NCBI GenBank assembly: GCA_001771985.1
Contig: MERG01000052.1
Coordinates: 11,613 to 47,478, forward strand
Origin: Betaproteobacteria bacterium RIFCSPLOWO2_12_FULL_62_13
GTDB taxonomy: Bacteria; Pseudomonadota; Gammaproteobacteria; Burkholderiales; SG8-41
DNA: 35,866 bases
Direction: 5' to 3'
The notes below the pieces were generated by a model. That model did not search any database and had not been told where the DNA came from. It saw nothing but the letters and a program-made list of their open reading frames with translations. Shown here in pieces: positions 9,318 through 19,012 of this stretch; within the stretch, counting starts at the first letter, position 1, and the number at the start of each line of letters is the position of its first letter. The translations under genes were made by a program, and so were the position numbers.

Positions 9318-10225
9318 TATTTTTCTCCCTTCGCGAGTTCCTGCGCCAGGCTGCGGTAGGAAGCGAGGCGTCGTTCCGAAATCCTGTTCTCGGCGCAGGC
9401 TGACGCAATCGCACAATCCGGTTCGGACAGGTGCCGGCAGTCGCGGAAACGGCACCGGCCAAGCCAGGGCCGGAATTCTACGAACGCATGAGCGGCTTCA
9501 TCGATGGTGAGCTGATGCAGTCCGAATTCCTGCATGCCGGGCGAGTCGATGATGTGGCTCGCGGCATCGAGGTGGTAGAGCCGCGCGTGCGTGGTAGTGT
9601 GCCGGCCTGAGTTAAGCGCGCGCGAGACATCGTCGGTACGCGCCGCTGCGTGCGGCAGCAGGCGATTGATGATGGTCGACTTGCCCATTCCCGACGGCCC
9701 GACCAGTACGGTTACCTGGCCACGGAGCAGCGGCACGAGCGGCCGCACGTCGCGCCTGGCGCTGAGCGCGAGCACGCGGTAGCCGAGCCTGCGGTAGAGC
9801 TCCAGCGACTCGAGCGCTGCAGCGCTTTCCGGCAGGTCGGTCTTGTTGAGCACGATCAACGCGGCCATGCCGCCGTGCTCGGCCGCGACAAGGCAGCGGT
9901 TGACGAGGTCCTCGTGAAAGCTTGGCGCCGCCGCGACAACGATGATGCTTTGCGTGACGTTGGCCGCGATCAGTTTCTGGCGGAAGGCGTCGCTGCGGTA
10001 GAGCAGCGTCGTGCGCGGCGCGGCCGCTTCGATCACACCCTGGCCGGGTCCACTCGGTGCGACCGAGACGCGGTCACCGCACGCCAAGGCGCCGCGCTTG
10101 CCGCGCGTGACGCAATCGAGCACGGTAGCGTCCGGGAATTCGACCAGATAACGTCGCCCGTAGCTCGCGATGATCGAGCCTTCGAGCCAAGCGGCGGGGC
10201 TCTTGTTCTTCCTGCCCGCCATCAA
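9314..10225 (-). CDS. rsgA: Ribosome small subunit-dependent GTPase A
   Basis: Circularly permuted GTPase: LNKTDLPE (G4), GPSGMGKSTIINRL (G1), DSPGMQEF (G3), C-terminal CRFRDCRHLSEPDCAI zinc motif. Confidence 0.95.
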   Translation of the reverse strand: MMAGRKNKSPAAWLEGSIIASYGRRYLVEFPDATVLDCVTRGKRGALACGDRVSVAPSGPGQGVIEAAAPRTTLLYRSDAFRQKLIAANVTQSIIVVAAAPSFHEDLVNRCLVAAEHGGMAALIVLNKTDLPESAAALESLELYRRLGYRVLALSARRDVRPLVPLLRGQVTVLVGPSGMGKSTIINRLLPHAAARTDDVSRALNSGRHTTTHARLYHLDAASHIIDSPGMQEFGLHQLTIDEAAHAFVEFRPWLGRCRFRDCRHLSEPDCAIASACAENRISERRLASYRSLAQELAKGEKY

Positions 10226-10297
10226 ATATCGGACCTGCCGGTGAACGTGGAAAAGCGCTGAACATTGTCTTGATCGGCGAGGGTCGATCGTCGGGTT

Positions 10298-10633
10298 CTA
10301 TAGCGCAAACAACGCATCAATCTTTGCCGCGCAGATAAAGTCATTCTCGGATAAACCCCCGATCGCGTGCGTCGAATATTCGACGCGACACTTGTTATAA
10401 CCGACGGTGATGTCGGGATGATGATCCTCGCGGTGCGAAATCCAGGCCATGGCGTTGACGAACGCCATCGTCTGGTAGTAGTTCTTGAAGCTGTAGGTTT
10501 TCGCAATCACACCGTTCACACATTCCCAGCCGTCGATGCGCTTGAGCAGGCGATCGATCTCCTGCGGGTCGAGCGGCGCCACACCGCCTTCGCATGGTTT
10601 GCATTTCTTATGGGCAAGGTCATCTGCATCCAT
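10298..10633 (-). CDS. 4a-hydroxytetrahydrobiopterin dehydratase (pterin-4a-carbinolamine dehydratase)
   Basis: KTYSFKNYYQTMAFVNAMAWISHREDHHPDITVGYNKCRVEYSTHAIGGLSENDFICAAKID. Confidence 0.93.
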   Translation of the reverse strand: MDADDLAHKKCKPCEGGVAPLDPQEIDRLLKRIDGWECVNGVIAKTYSFKNYYQTMAFVNAMAWISHREDHHPDITVGYNKCRVEYSTHAIGGLSENDFICAAKIDALFAL

Positions 10634-10650
10634 GATCGTCTCCGGTCATC

Positions 10651-10671
10651 TATTCACCAATCACCCTTCAC
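10651..10671. repeat. Heptamer array TATTCAC-CAATCAC-CCTTCAC; contains the stop codon of the M48 gene
   Basis: Period-7 reading; minus-strand TGA (10668-10670) is in the last unit. Confidence 0.7.
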
Positions 10672-11906
10672 GCCTTTTGCAGCCGCGCGATGCGGATGAG
10701 CGCCAGCGGATGCGAATCGTAGAAGGCGGAATGCGCCGGGTCCGGCGTGAGCGTCGAGGCGTTGTCTCTGTAGAGCTTCACCAGGGCCGATACGAGATCC
10801 TTCGCCGAGGCATTCTGCGCCGCGTAGCGGTCGGCCTCGAACTCGTGCATGCGCGAGTACATGGCGCCGAGCGGCTGCAGCAGGAAGGTGAAGTTGGGTA
10901 CCACGATGAAGAACAGGATCAGCGCCATCGCGGTGGACGGCGCGCTCACGTTCAGCCCGTGGAAGAACCACTCTTTCTCCATCAGGTAACCGAGCAGCCA
11001 GAGGAAGCCGAGACTGACGGCAAAAATCCATGTCATGCGTTTGGCGACGTGGCGCAGCTTGAAGTGGCCGAGTTCGTGCGCGAGCACCGCTTCGACTTCG
11101 GCCGGGTTCAGGCGGGAGAGCAGGGTGTCGAAGAACACGATGCGCTTGGACTTGCCGAAGCCGGTGAAGTAGGCGTTGCCGTGGCTGCTGCGCCTGGAAC
11201 CGTCCATCACCATCAGCCCCTTTACTCTGAAGCCGCACCTCGTGAGCAGGCGCTCGACGCGTTCCTTCAGCTCCGCGTCCTGCATCGGCGAGAACTTGTT
11301 GAACAGTGGAGCGATCCAGGTTGGGTAAATCGCCAGCATGAACAGGTTGAACCCGACCCACACGAACCAGGCGTAGAACCACCAGTAGGTCTCCGTCTTC
11401 GACATCAGCCACAGTATGCAGACCACAAGCGGGATGCCGAACGCGGCCGCGAGCAGCACCGACTTCGCCAAATCGATGAAAAACATCGGGAGCGTCATCC
11501 GATTGAACCCGAAACGCTCTTCGATGCGGAAAGTGCGATAGAGACCGAACGGAAGCTCGGCCGCCGTCATCAACGCCGTCACGAGAACAATCAATGCCAG
11601 ACCCCGCCCGATTCCCCCGGGCAGCCAGCTCGCAGTGATCTCGTGCATGGCTTGCAGTCCGCCGCCAAACGTGAGCCAAAGCACGATCGCCGCTTCCGCC
11701 GTGACGCCCGCCATCGCCAGCCGGGCCTTGGCGCACGTGTAATCGGCGGCTCGCTGATGCGCGGCGAGGGTGATCTCACCTGCGAATTCAGCCGGCACCG
11801 CGGCACGATGCAATCGCACGTGCGTGATATGGCGCCAGGCGAGCCACAGCCTGACGGAGGTGGCGAGCGCGAGCGCCGCAAGGAAAACCAAGCCGAAAGT
11901 CATCAT
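10668..11906 (-). CDS. M48 family metallopeptidase (Ste24-type)
   Basis: AVLAHELGHFKLRH HExxH motif, NAYFTGFGKSKRIVFFDTLL, EFEADRYAA, multiple TM segments. Confidence 0.93.
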   Translation of the reverse strand: MMTFGLVFLAALALATSVRLWLAWRHITHVRLHRAAVPAEFAGEITLAAHQRAADYTCAKARLAMAGVTAEAAIVLWLTFGGGLQAMHEITASWLPGGIGRGLALIVLVTALMTAAELPFGLYRTFRIEERFGFNRMTLPMFFIDLAKSVLLAAAFGIPLVVCILWLMSKTETYWWFYAWFVWVGFNLFMLAIYPTWIAPLFNKFSPMQDAELKERVERLLTRCGFRVKGLMVMDGSRRSSHGNAYFTGFGKSKRIVFFDTLLSRLNPAEVEAVLAHELGHFKLRHVAKRMTWIFAVSLGFLWLLGYLMEKEWFFHGLNVSAPSTAMALILFFIVVPNFTFLLQPLGAMYSRMHEFEADRYAAQNASAKDLVSALVKLYRDNASTLTPDPAHSAFYDSHPLALIRIARLQKA

Positions 11907-11971
11907 ACGGTAGAATTAACGGTGCGGCGGAAATTGTGACACAATAGCTACGCCGATTCCCGATAATAATT

Positions 11972-12517
11972 ATGGCACAGGACCCGAACAACCTCATCTG
12001 GATCGACATGGAGATGAGCGGGCTCAACCCCGACCTCGACAAGGTCTTGGAGGTGGCCGTCGTGGTGACTGATTCCCGGCTCAAGACGCTCGCCGAAGCG
12101 CCGGTGCTCGTCGTGCATCAGTGCGACGCCTTGCTCGACGCAATGGACACATGGAACAAGTCAGCCCACGGCAAGTCGGGGCTCATTGAGCGGGTCAGGG
12201 CGTCCGCTCTGTCCGAGATCGGCGTCGAGGAGCAGATGATCGGGTTTCTGGGCCAGTTCGTGCCGCCCAATGCATCTCCGATGTGCGGCAATTCCGTGCA
12301 CCAGGACCGGCGTTTTCTTGCACGCTACATGCCCCGGTTGGAGGCGTATTTCCACTATCGCAACCTCGACGTGAGCACGCTCAAGGAGCTGGCCAAGCGC
12401 TGGAAGCCGGACATCATCGCGGGGCTCGCCAAGGAGGGCAAGCACGAAGCGCTCGCCGATGTCTATGAGTCGATCGAAGAGCTGAGGTATTACCGCGAAC
12501 ACTTTCTGAAAGTATGA
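11972..12517 (+). CDS. orn: Oligoribonuclease
   Basis: [68 protein letters not shown]. Confidence 0.97.
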   Translation: MAQDPNNLIWIDMEMSGLNPDLDKVLEVAVVVTDSRLKTLAEAPVLVVHQCDALLDAMDTWNKSAHGKSGLIERVRASALSEIGVEEQMIGFLGQFVPPNASPMCGNSVHQDRRFLARYMPRLEAYFHYRNLDVSTLKELAKRWKPDIIAGLAKEGKHEALADVYESIEELRYYREHFLKV

Positions 12518-12546
12518 AGGATGAGGGATGAAGGATGAGGGATGAA
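12512..12546. repeat. Heptamer array GTATGAA-GGATGAG-GGATGAA-GGATGAG-GGATGAA; contains the orn stop codon
   Basis: Period-7 reading; opposing TTCATCCTTCCTCCTTCC arm near 12557-12586. Confidence 0.85.
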
Positions 12547-12663
12547 TCAAAATCGCTTCATGCTTTTCTTCATCCTTCCTCCTTCCGCCCGCGGCGCGCA
12601 GCGCGGGGGCGTGATAACGCTCGTCATCCTCTGGCTCCTCTTCATCGGCGCGGTCTACCGGGT

Positions 12664-12684
12664 GTTTACTATTCACCACTCACT
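12664..12684. repeat. Short degenerate heptamer array overlapping the stop codon of the DUF6494-like gene
   Basis: ...TTTACTATTCACCACTCACTC...; minus-strand TGA at 12680-12682. Confidence 0.55.
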
Positions 12685-12886
12685 CGAGTTTGATTTCGCC
12701 GTCGAACCTCACGTCGAGATTCAGCGTGCCGACCTTCAGCGTCATCGTTGCGGGAAAAGACTCGCTGCCTTTGAGCTTCCCGTCGGCAATCGCCTTGTGC
12801 ACGGCCTTCTCGACCGCGAGCTGGGAATTGACGCCAACGGTTTTCAGGAACTTGCGGATGCTCATGTTGAGCGCTTCGTCGTTCAT
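12680..12886 (-). CDS. Small DUF6494-like protein
   Basis: MNDEALNMSIRKFLKTVGVNSQLAVEKAVHKAIADGKLKGSESFPATMTLKVGTLNLDVRFDGEIKLE. Confidence 0.8.
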   Translation of the reverse strand: MNDEALNMSIRKFLKTVGVNSQLAVEKAVHKAIADGKLKGSESFPATMTLKVGTLNLDVRFDGEIKLE

Positions 12887-12905
12887 GTTTCCTCCTTGGT
12901 TGCGG

Positions 12906-14549
12906 CTATCGGTGTTGACGATGGGCCTTGAAGTGGTTGATGAGCCCGTTGGTCGAAGCGTCGTGGGATGAGACCGGCGCCTCGCCTTCCAGTTCCGTCA
13001 GAAGCCGTCCAGCGAGCTCCTTGCCGAGCTCCACGCCCCACTGGTCGAAAGCATTGACGTTCCAGATCACGCTTTGCACGAACGTCTTATGCTCGTAGAA
13101 CGCAATGAGCGCTCCCAGAGCGTGCGGATCGAGTTGATCAAGCAGGATCGAGGTCGTCGGCCGGTTGCCCGGACATACGCGATGCGGCAGCAGTTTCGCG
13201 ACGTGATCTTCGGTCATTCGCCGTGCCCGCATTTCCGCTTCGGCCTCGGCGGTGGTCTTGCCGCGGGCGAGCGCTTCGGTCTGCGCAAAATAATTGGCGA
13301 GCAGCGCGGGATGGTGGCCTTCGAGAGCGTGATGCGGCCGGCAGCAGGCGATGAAGTCGGCGGGAATGAGGAGCGTGCCCTGGTGCAGCAGTTGGTAGAA
13401 CGCGTGCTGGCCGTTGGTGCCGGCAGCGCCGAAGATCACGGGCGCGGTGGCGTAGTCGACGGTGGCGCCATCGCGCGTCACACGCTTGCCGTTGCTTTCC
13501 ATCTCGAGCTGCTGCAAGTAATCCGGGAGGCGTTTCAGCCGCTGGTCGTAGGGCAGCACGGCGTGCGCCGCCGCGCCGAAGAAATCAATGTACCAGACGC
13601 CGAGCAGGCCGGCGAGCACCGGAACGTTGCGCTCGAGCGGTGCGCGTCTGAAGTGCTCATCCATTTCGCGCGCGCCTCGGCGCAGCGCATCGAAATGCTG
13701 CACTCCGATTGCGAGCGCGACCGGCAGGCCGACCGCTGACCACAGCGAATACCTTCCGCCGACCCAGTCCCAGAACTCGAACACGGCGTCCGGGTCGGCG
13801 CCGAACTCGCGTGCGGCCGCCGGATTTGCGGTAATCGCAGCGAAGTGTCGTGCGACAGTTCCGCCGCCCAGCTTGGCCGCGAGCCAGGTGCGGGCCGAGC
13901 GGGCGTTGGCGAGTGTCTCCAGAGTGGTGAAGGTCTTCGAGGCAACGAGGAACAGCGTAGTCTCCGGATCAAGATCCCCTAGCACCCCCGACAGATGCGC
14001 GCCGTCCACATTGGATACGAAATGCAGGCGGGGGTGCGGTCTCGCGTATGGCACAAGGGCTTCGGTCACGAACGCCGGTCCAAGATCGGACCCTCCGATG
14101 CCGATGTTGACCACATCGGTAAAGGCGCGGCCGGTGCTCCCATGGCGCTTGGCGTTCCACACGTCCTCGCAGAAGCGTCGGATTCTGGAAAGTTCGTCTT
14201 CGACATCGGCCACAACGTTCCTTCCATCGAGCACGACCGGCTCTTGCGATCGCAGTGCGGTATGCAGCGCAGCGCGGTTTTCAGTCGTGTTGATTCTCTC
14301 GCCGCTGAAAAGGCGCTCGATCCACGCCGGCAGGTCGCATTGTCGTGCAAGCTCGACCAGCAGGCGCAGCGTTTCGTCCGTGACGAGGTGCTTGGAGTAG
14401 TCGAACAGAATTCCCCCGGACCGGAACGAACATTTTTCGTAGCGCGCCGCGTCGCGCTCGATCAGTTCGCGCAGGTGGAACCCCTGGGCCGCGCGATGAT
14501 GCTCGCGCAGCGCCTGCCAGGCGGGCAGCTGGGTGCGGGAGCCGGTCAT
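12906..14549 (-). CDS. pgi: Glucose-6-phosphate isomerase
   Basis: NIGIGGSDLGPAFV, FVSNVDGAH, LFLVASKTFTTLETL, GRYSLWSAVGLP, VIWNVNAFDQWGVELGK. Confidence 0.97.
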   Translation of the reverse strand: MTGSRTQLPAWQALREHHRAAQGFHLRELIERDAARYEKCSFRSGGILFDYSKHLVTDETLRLLVELARQCDLPAWIERLFSGERINTTENRAALHTALRSQEPVVLDGRNVVADVEDELSRIRRFCEDVWNAKRHGSTGRAFTDVVNIGIGGSDLGPAFVTEALVPYARPHPRLHFVSNVDGAHLSGVLGDLDPETTLFLVASKTFTTLETLANARSARTWLAAKLGGGTVARHFAAITANPAAAREFGADPDAVFEFWDWVGGRYSLWSAVGLPVALAIGVQHFDALRRGAREMDEHFRRAPLERNVPVLAGLLGVWYIDFFGAAAHAVLPYDQRLKRLPDYLQQLEMESNGKRVTRDGATVDYATAPVIFGAAGTNGQHAFYQLLHQGTLLIPADFIACCRPHHALEGHHPALLANYFAQTEALARGKTTAEAEAEMRARRMTEDHVAKLLPHRVCPGNRPTTSILLDQLDPHALGALIAFYEHKTFVQSVIWNVNAFDQWGVELGKELAGRLLTELEGEAPVSSHDASTNGLINHFKAHRQHR

Positions 14550-14616
14550 TGCCGATCAGTGCGCGGGTTCGATGAAGACATGGGCCATTTGCCGGATAAG
14601 ACATTTTACCTTTTCC

Positions 14617-14703
14617 GGCGCGCTACCTCTGAACTATTTCATCGGGATTACTGCCCCATCGCGTCGGCCGCGTGCGCGCCTGCACGGTCGCATCCCCGCA
14701 AGC
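14617..14703. repeat. Long direct repeat, copy 1
   Basis: GGCGCGCTACCTCTGAACTATTTCATCGGGATTACTG...CGGCCGCGTGCGCGCCTGCAC..TCGCATCCCCGCAAGC; copy 2 is 108 bp downstream. Confidence 0.9.
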
Positions 14704-14724
14704 GGGGCCCCTGCTCCGCGTTTC

Positions 14725-14811
14725 GGCGCGCTACCTCTGAACTATTTCATCGGGATTACTGTCCCTTCGCCTCGGCCGCGTGCGCGCCTGCACCATCGCA
14801 TTCCCGCGAGC
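14725..14811. repeat. Long direct repeat, copy 2
   Basis: GGCGCGCTACCTCTGAACTATTTCATCGGGATTACTG..., few substitutions relative to copy 1. Confidence 0.9.
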
Positions 14812-14889
14812 TTAAAATAGCCGCATGCACACGCAGGGAACTTTCCGTGCTCGGCGCGTCGACGGCATTGAGATGGGTGTAAAGCGGCC

Positions 14890-15609
14890 GTGACGCGTGT
14901 TTTGACCGCTCTCGGCCGCGCCCTGCGCGACCTGCGCGAGCCGCGCATACTCGCGATCGTTCTGCTGCCCATGCTCGGAGCCATTTCGATCTGGGCTGCG
15001 CTGTCTCTGCTCTTCTGGAATGAATGGACGGCGTGGCTTAATGGTCTTGCCGCCGGCACGGTCGCAGGGCGCTGGCTGGAGGGCATCGGCGCCGGCTGGT
15101 TGCTTCAGGCGCTCTCTGCTCTCGGCGTGATCGTGCTCGTCGCGCCCGCGATGCTCGTCACGGCGCTGGTGATCACCGAAGCCGTGGCCATGCCGGCGAT
15201 CGTGACCCATGTCGGCGGCCGATATTTCCCCGCCCTCGACCGGCGTTCAGGCGGCACGTTGATCGGCAGCGTGCTTAATGCGGCGGCCGGGATCGTGGCG
15301 TTTTGCTTCTTGTGGATCGCGACACTGCCGTTGTGGCTCACCGGCGTTGCTGCTCTGTTGCTCCCGCCGCTGACTTCGGCCTACCTCAATCAGCGCTTGT
15401 TCCGCTACGACGCGCTTGCCGAACACGCGAGCCGCGATGAATATCGAGAGGTGCTTGCGCGCACCAGGGGCAATCTCTACCTGCTGGGGCTCACGCTCGC
15501 ACTGCTGTATTACGTGCCGGTAGTCAACCTGGTGGTGCCGGTCCTGAGCGGGCTGGCGTTCACGCACCTGTGCCTCGGCGAGCTTGCTCGCCTGAGGAGC
15601 GAGGATTGA
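14890..15609 (+). CDS. EI24 domain / CysZ-like membrane protein
   Basis: GTG start; LGRALRDLREPRILAIVLLPML, several TM segments, FLWIATLPLWLTGVAALLLPPLTSAYLNQRLFRYDALAEHAS. Confidence 0.85.
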   Translation: MTRVLTALGRALRDLREPRILAIVLLPMLGAISIWAALSLLFWNEWTAWLNGLAAGTVAGRWLEGIGAGWLLQALSALGVIVLVAPAMLVTALVITEAVAMPAIVTHVGGRYFPALDRRSGGTLIGSVLNAAAGIVAFCFLWIATLPLWLTGVAALLLPPLTSAYLNQRLFRYDALAEHASRDEYREVLARTRGNLYLLGLTLALLYYVPVVNLVVPVLSGLAFTHLCLGELARLRSED

Positions 15610-15692
15610 GGACTGAGGATCGAGGGAACGGAAGGAAAGGAAAGGAAAGGGGCGGCAGCGTCCCTCTCAATCCTCAATCCTGGATCCTCGAA
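15601..15692. repeat. Opposing heptamer arrays GAGGATT-GAGGACT-GAGGATC-GAGGGAA ... CTCAATC-CTCAATC-CTGGATC-CTCGAAC with (GGAAA) purine tract between
   Basis: Period-7 reading; left array contains the TGA stop of the EI24-like gene (15607-15609). Confidence 0.75.
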
Positions 15693-15700
15693 CCTGGTTT

Positions 15701-16891
15701 TCAGTGCATGCGCTCAAATACCGCAGCGATGCCCTGGCCGCCCCCGATGCACATCGTCACCAGCGCGTAGCGGCCGCCGATGCGCCGCAGTTCGTAGAGC
15801 GCCTTGACCGTCAGGACCGCGCCGGTGGCGCCGATCGGGTGCCCCAGTCCCACGGCCCCGCCGTTGGGATTGGTCTTCTTGGGATCGAATTTGAGGTCGC
15901 ACGAGACGGCGAGCGCCTGCACGGCGAACGCTTCGTTGGATTCGATTACGTCCATGTCCTCGACCTTGAGGCCGGCCTTGGCAAGCGCTTTCTGGCACGC
16001 CGGGACCGGGCCAATGCCCATGATCTTGGGATCGACCCCGGCGAGGCCGTAGGATACGAGCCGCGCCATTGGCTTCAAACCCGCTTTCGCGGCAGCGTTT
16101 TTTTCCATCAGGACGACGGCGCCGGCGCCGTCGTTGATGCCCGAGGCATTGCCTGCGGTCACCGTGCCGTCCTTCTTGAACGCGGCACGCAGCCTTGCCA
16201 TGCCTTCCACGCTGGCGTCCGCGCGCGGGTGCTCGTCGCGGTCGAACACCACGGTGCCTTTTCGGGTCTTCAGTTCGATCGGCAGGATCTGGTCCTTGAA
16301 ATTGCCTTTCTCGATCGCATTGATTGCGCGCCGATGACTTTCTACCGCGAACTCGTCCTGCTGCTCGCGCGTAATTTTCCATTTTTCGGCGATGTTTTCC
16401 GCGGTGATGCCCATGTGCACCGCGTCGAACGGGTCGGTGAGCGCGCCGACCATCATGTCGACCACGCCGCCGTCATTCATACGCTGGCCCCAGCGCAGCG
16501 TGGGCAGAATATAGGCGCCGCGGCTCATCGATTCCGCGCCGCCGCCCACCGTCACGTCGGCGTCGCCGAGCTGAATCGACTGGGCCGCGCTCACAATCGC
16601 CTGCAGACCGCTGCCGCACAGCCGGTTCACGGTGAGCGCTGTGGTGTCCTGCGGTAAACCGCCCTTGAGGCAGGCGACGCGCGAGAAGTACATGTCCTTG
16701 GCTTCGGTGTGGATCACATTGCCGAACACGAGCTGGTTGACTTGCTGCGGATCGATCTTCGCACGCTTCACCGCTTCCCTTATTGTTTGTGCCGCGAGCT
16801 CCGTTGGCGCCAAATCCTTCAACGCCCCGCCGTAGTCGCCGATTGCCGTCCGCACGCCGCTCACTACCACCACTTCACGTCCGCTGTTCAT
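15701..16891 (-). CDS. Acetyl-CoA C-acyltransferase (thiolase family, beta-ketothiolase)
   Basis: NRLCGSGLQAIVSA active-site Cys, VIESNEAFAVQALA, NPNGGAVGLGHPIGATGA, CIGGGQGIA; start placed at MNSGREVVVVSG. Confidence 0.95.
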   Translation of the reverse strand: MNSGREVVVVSGVRTAIGDYGGALKDLAPTELAAQTIREAVKRAKIDPQQVNQLVFGNVIHTEAKDMYFSRVACLKGGLPQDTTALTVNRLCGSGLQAIVSAAQSIQLGDADVTVGGGAESMSRGAYILPTLRWGQRMNDGGVVDMMVGALTDPFDAVHMGITAENIAEKWKITREQQDEFAVESHRRAINAIEKGNFKDQILPIELKTRKGTVVFDRDEHPRADASVEGMARLRAAFKKDGTVTAGNASGINDGAGAVVLMEKNAAAKAGLKPMARLVSYGLAGVDPKIMGIGPVPACQKALAKAGLKVEDMDVIESNEAFAVQALAVSCDLKFDPKKTNPNGGAVGLGHPIGATGAVLTVKALYELRRIGGRYALVTMCIGGGQGIAAVFERMH

Positions 16892-17049
16892 GGTCGTCTC
16901 CTTAACTCGCTGATTTGACACTTTTTTCATGGCAAGATTGGGGTGCTGCCGAGCCGTTCCGGGAGGGTCAGTTTAAGCCCCCCGCCCGCCGCCTGTCGAG
17001 CAGAATTTGTGCGGCACAGCAAATGCGTCGCGAGTGCGGCGCATTTATG

Positions 17050-17083
17050 CAGACTTTACCGGGCGGTTCTCCGGTAAAGTCTG
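17050..17083. terminator. Perfect 13-bp stem hairpin overlapping the 3' end of the glycosyltransferase gene
   Basis: CAGACTTTACCGG-GCGGTTCT-CCGGTAAAGTCTG; no obvious U-run, so terminator role uncertain. Confidence 0.5.
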
Positions 17084-18663
17084 TAGCGCTCGTCCTTGTC
17101 GCCGGGCCGTCCTCCTTCCCAGAGTTTGCGCCATGAGCCGCGGGGCGGCACCTCATAACGAGGATGGCCCTGCACCAGCAGGAGGTCGCATTTGCGCCGG
17201 CGTTCCTTGACTTCTTCGCGGTAGGTGACGATATCAGCGAAATAGTGCAGCATTGCCCGCTGGGGCTCGCCCAGGTCCTTGCTCGAAATGCAGTCGTATT
17301 TCCCGGGGAGCGCCTGCTGCAAGGATGCCACCATCGAGCGGTAGCTCTTGCCGGTGTCGACCCAGCCGATAAAAAGAATGGCGAGCAGCGCCCAGATCGT
17401 GGTAATGCCGGTTGCCCACGTGAAAACCGGACGTTCCGGGCCGCGCCTGAATCCGATCAGTACGCCGAACCAGGCCAGCGTATAGGCAGCGGCAAGCAGG
17501 AACGGCAAGGCCCTTAATCCGGGCTCGTATCCGGGTTGCATCCGATGCAGATGTGCGTGCAACCTTGCCGGCACGCCGAGTTCGAGGCCGGTCCAGTAAA
17601 ACCACGCAACGATCACGAAGAAGCTGAAGCCCATCACGCTGAACCAGTACCAGGCATTGGCGGCGCCACGGCGCAGCGTATCGGCGGCGGGGGTGGCGAG
17701 CAGCGTAAGCGGGATCAACAGAGGCAGGGCGTAGAGTTCGCGTACGTCGGAAACGGCGCTGAGCATGGCGAGCGTGATGACGAAGCCGAACACCGGCAAC
17801 ACGACCGCGGGCTTGTCGAACCCGGTCGTTCGTGCGCGCCATAGCGTCCACGCCGCAATCGGCCACACCGGCCACGCATACCACGGCAGAATGCGCAGAT
17901 AGTACATGAGCCCGGCCTCCGGACGACCGCCAAGCAGGCGGGCAATGTTGCTTGCCCACACCCATTCCTCGAACAATGCTGGCGATTGCGCATAAAGCAA
18001 AGCCGGCCAGAGAACGATCCAGGGAACCGCCACGACGAGTCCTACGGCAAGCGCCAGTCCGTATTCACGGCACCGCCAGGCGCGGGCCAGAGGCAGCGCG
18101 GCGGCAATCACGGCGAGGATACCCGCTTCCAGCAACCCCTGAGTCATGAACACGATCCCCAGCCCGGTGCCAAGCCAGAGGCCGCCCGCAAGCGGGCGGC
18201 GCAACGCGAGAGCAAGCCCGTAATACCCGATCATGAAGCCGCAGAGCGTCGCAATATCATTGATCAACTGATGGCTGCGCAGCACCAGTCCGAAGCAGCC
18301 CAGAAGCAGCAGCGCGGCTAGGGTGCCGTATCGCTCGCCGTTCAGTTCACGGCCCGCCAGCCCGCAAAAGAGAAATGTGAGCGCCATGTAGAACCCGCTC
18401 GAAAGGCGCGCAGCATCGTGCAGCGGCAGCAGCCACGAAAACAGCTTCGCGCTCGCTGCGGCAGTGAGGTGAAAGAGCGGTGGCTCGGTGAGGAAGGTTT
18501 CGCCGGCGAGCGCAGGCACAATCCATGACCCGCCCTTCAAGACTTGGTAGACCACGCCGAAGGTGTAGGCTTCGTCAGGCTTCCATGGATCGTGACCGAT
18601 CAAACCGGGGAGAATCCACGCGAGGCACAAAACCGCGACCAGGACATGGCGAAAGGAAATCAT
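17056..18663 (-). CDS. ArnT/GT39-like (dolichyl-phosphate-mannose-type) glycosyltransferase, multi-pass membrane protein
   Basis: N-terminal GHDPWKPDEAYTFGVVYQVLKGGSWIVPALAGETFLTEPPLFHLTAA motif and many TM segments. Confidence 0.85.
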   Translation of the reverse strand: MISFRHVLVAVLCLAWILPGLIGHDPWKPDEAYTFGVVYQVLKGGSWIVPALAGETFLTEPPLFHLTAAASAKLFSWLLPLHDAARLSSGFYMALTFLFCGLAGRELNGERYGTLAALLLLGCFGLVLRSHQLINDIATLCGFMIGYYGLALALRRPLAGGLWLGTGLGIVFMTQGLLEAGILAVIAAALPLARAWRCREYGLALAVGLVVAVPWIVLWPALLYAQSPALFEEWVWASNIARLLGGRPEAGLMYYLRILPWYAWPVWPIAAWTLWRARTTGFDKPAVVLPVFGFVITLAMLSAVSDVRELYALPLLIPLTLLATPAADTLRRGAANAWYWFSVMGFSFFVIVAWFYWTGLELGVPARLHAHLHRMQPGYEPGLRALPFLLAAAYTLAWFGVLIGFRRGPERPVFTWATGITTIWALLAILFIGWVDTGKSYRSMVASLQQALPGKYDCISSKDLGEPQRAMLHYFADIVTYREEVKERRRKCDLLLVQGHPRYEVPPRGSWRKLWEGGRPGDKDERYRLYRRTAR

Positions 18664-19012
18664 CGGTGAAGAGGCTGATCGGCGTGCATGTTAGCGACGC
18701 TTTTGGTTGTTGTTGTGGGGGAGATGGCGCGAATTATCGCATTTCGCGTGCGTCGCCTGAAGCGAGACCGGCATCGCGGGCAGCATACGCGAGCTCCCGC
18801 ACCAGTCAGTCCGGCCCTTGCGGTGATTACGCCCAGCATGAGCGGTTTCCCGCGCGCCCGCTTTCTGTGCGTTGCGCACTAACAACATGCGGCACGAGCC
18901 GCGGTGGACACGGCGCGCGGCGCACGCGAACGTCGTGGGCAGAGGAATAATCCAGAAAAAACAGATCGCTGGGATTGCGCGCTGCAGCCGGTTCGGATGC
19001 GGCGCGGCGGGC

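Noticed and set aside
10536-11939. 467-aa plus-strand ORF opposite the M48 peptidase gene
   Set aside because: Antisense to a clear HExxH membrane peptidase; composition typical of a shadow ORF.
14533-14820. Plus-strand ORF (95 aa) with repeated FGALPLNYFIGIT peptide
   Set aside because: The peptide repeat simply reflects the duplicated intergenic DNA; no start context or family support for a protein.
18723-18742. TGGCGCGAATTATCGCA as a sigma-54 promoter
   Set aside because: GG-GC spacing is 11, not 10, and it lies more than 300 bp from the operon start.
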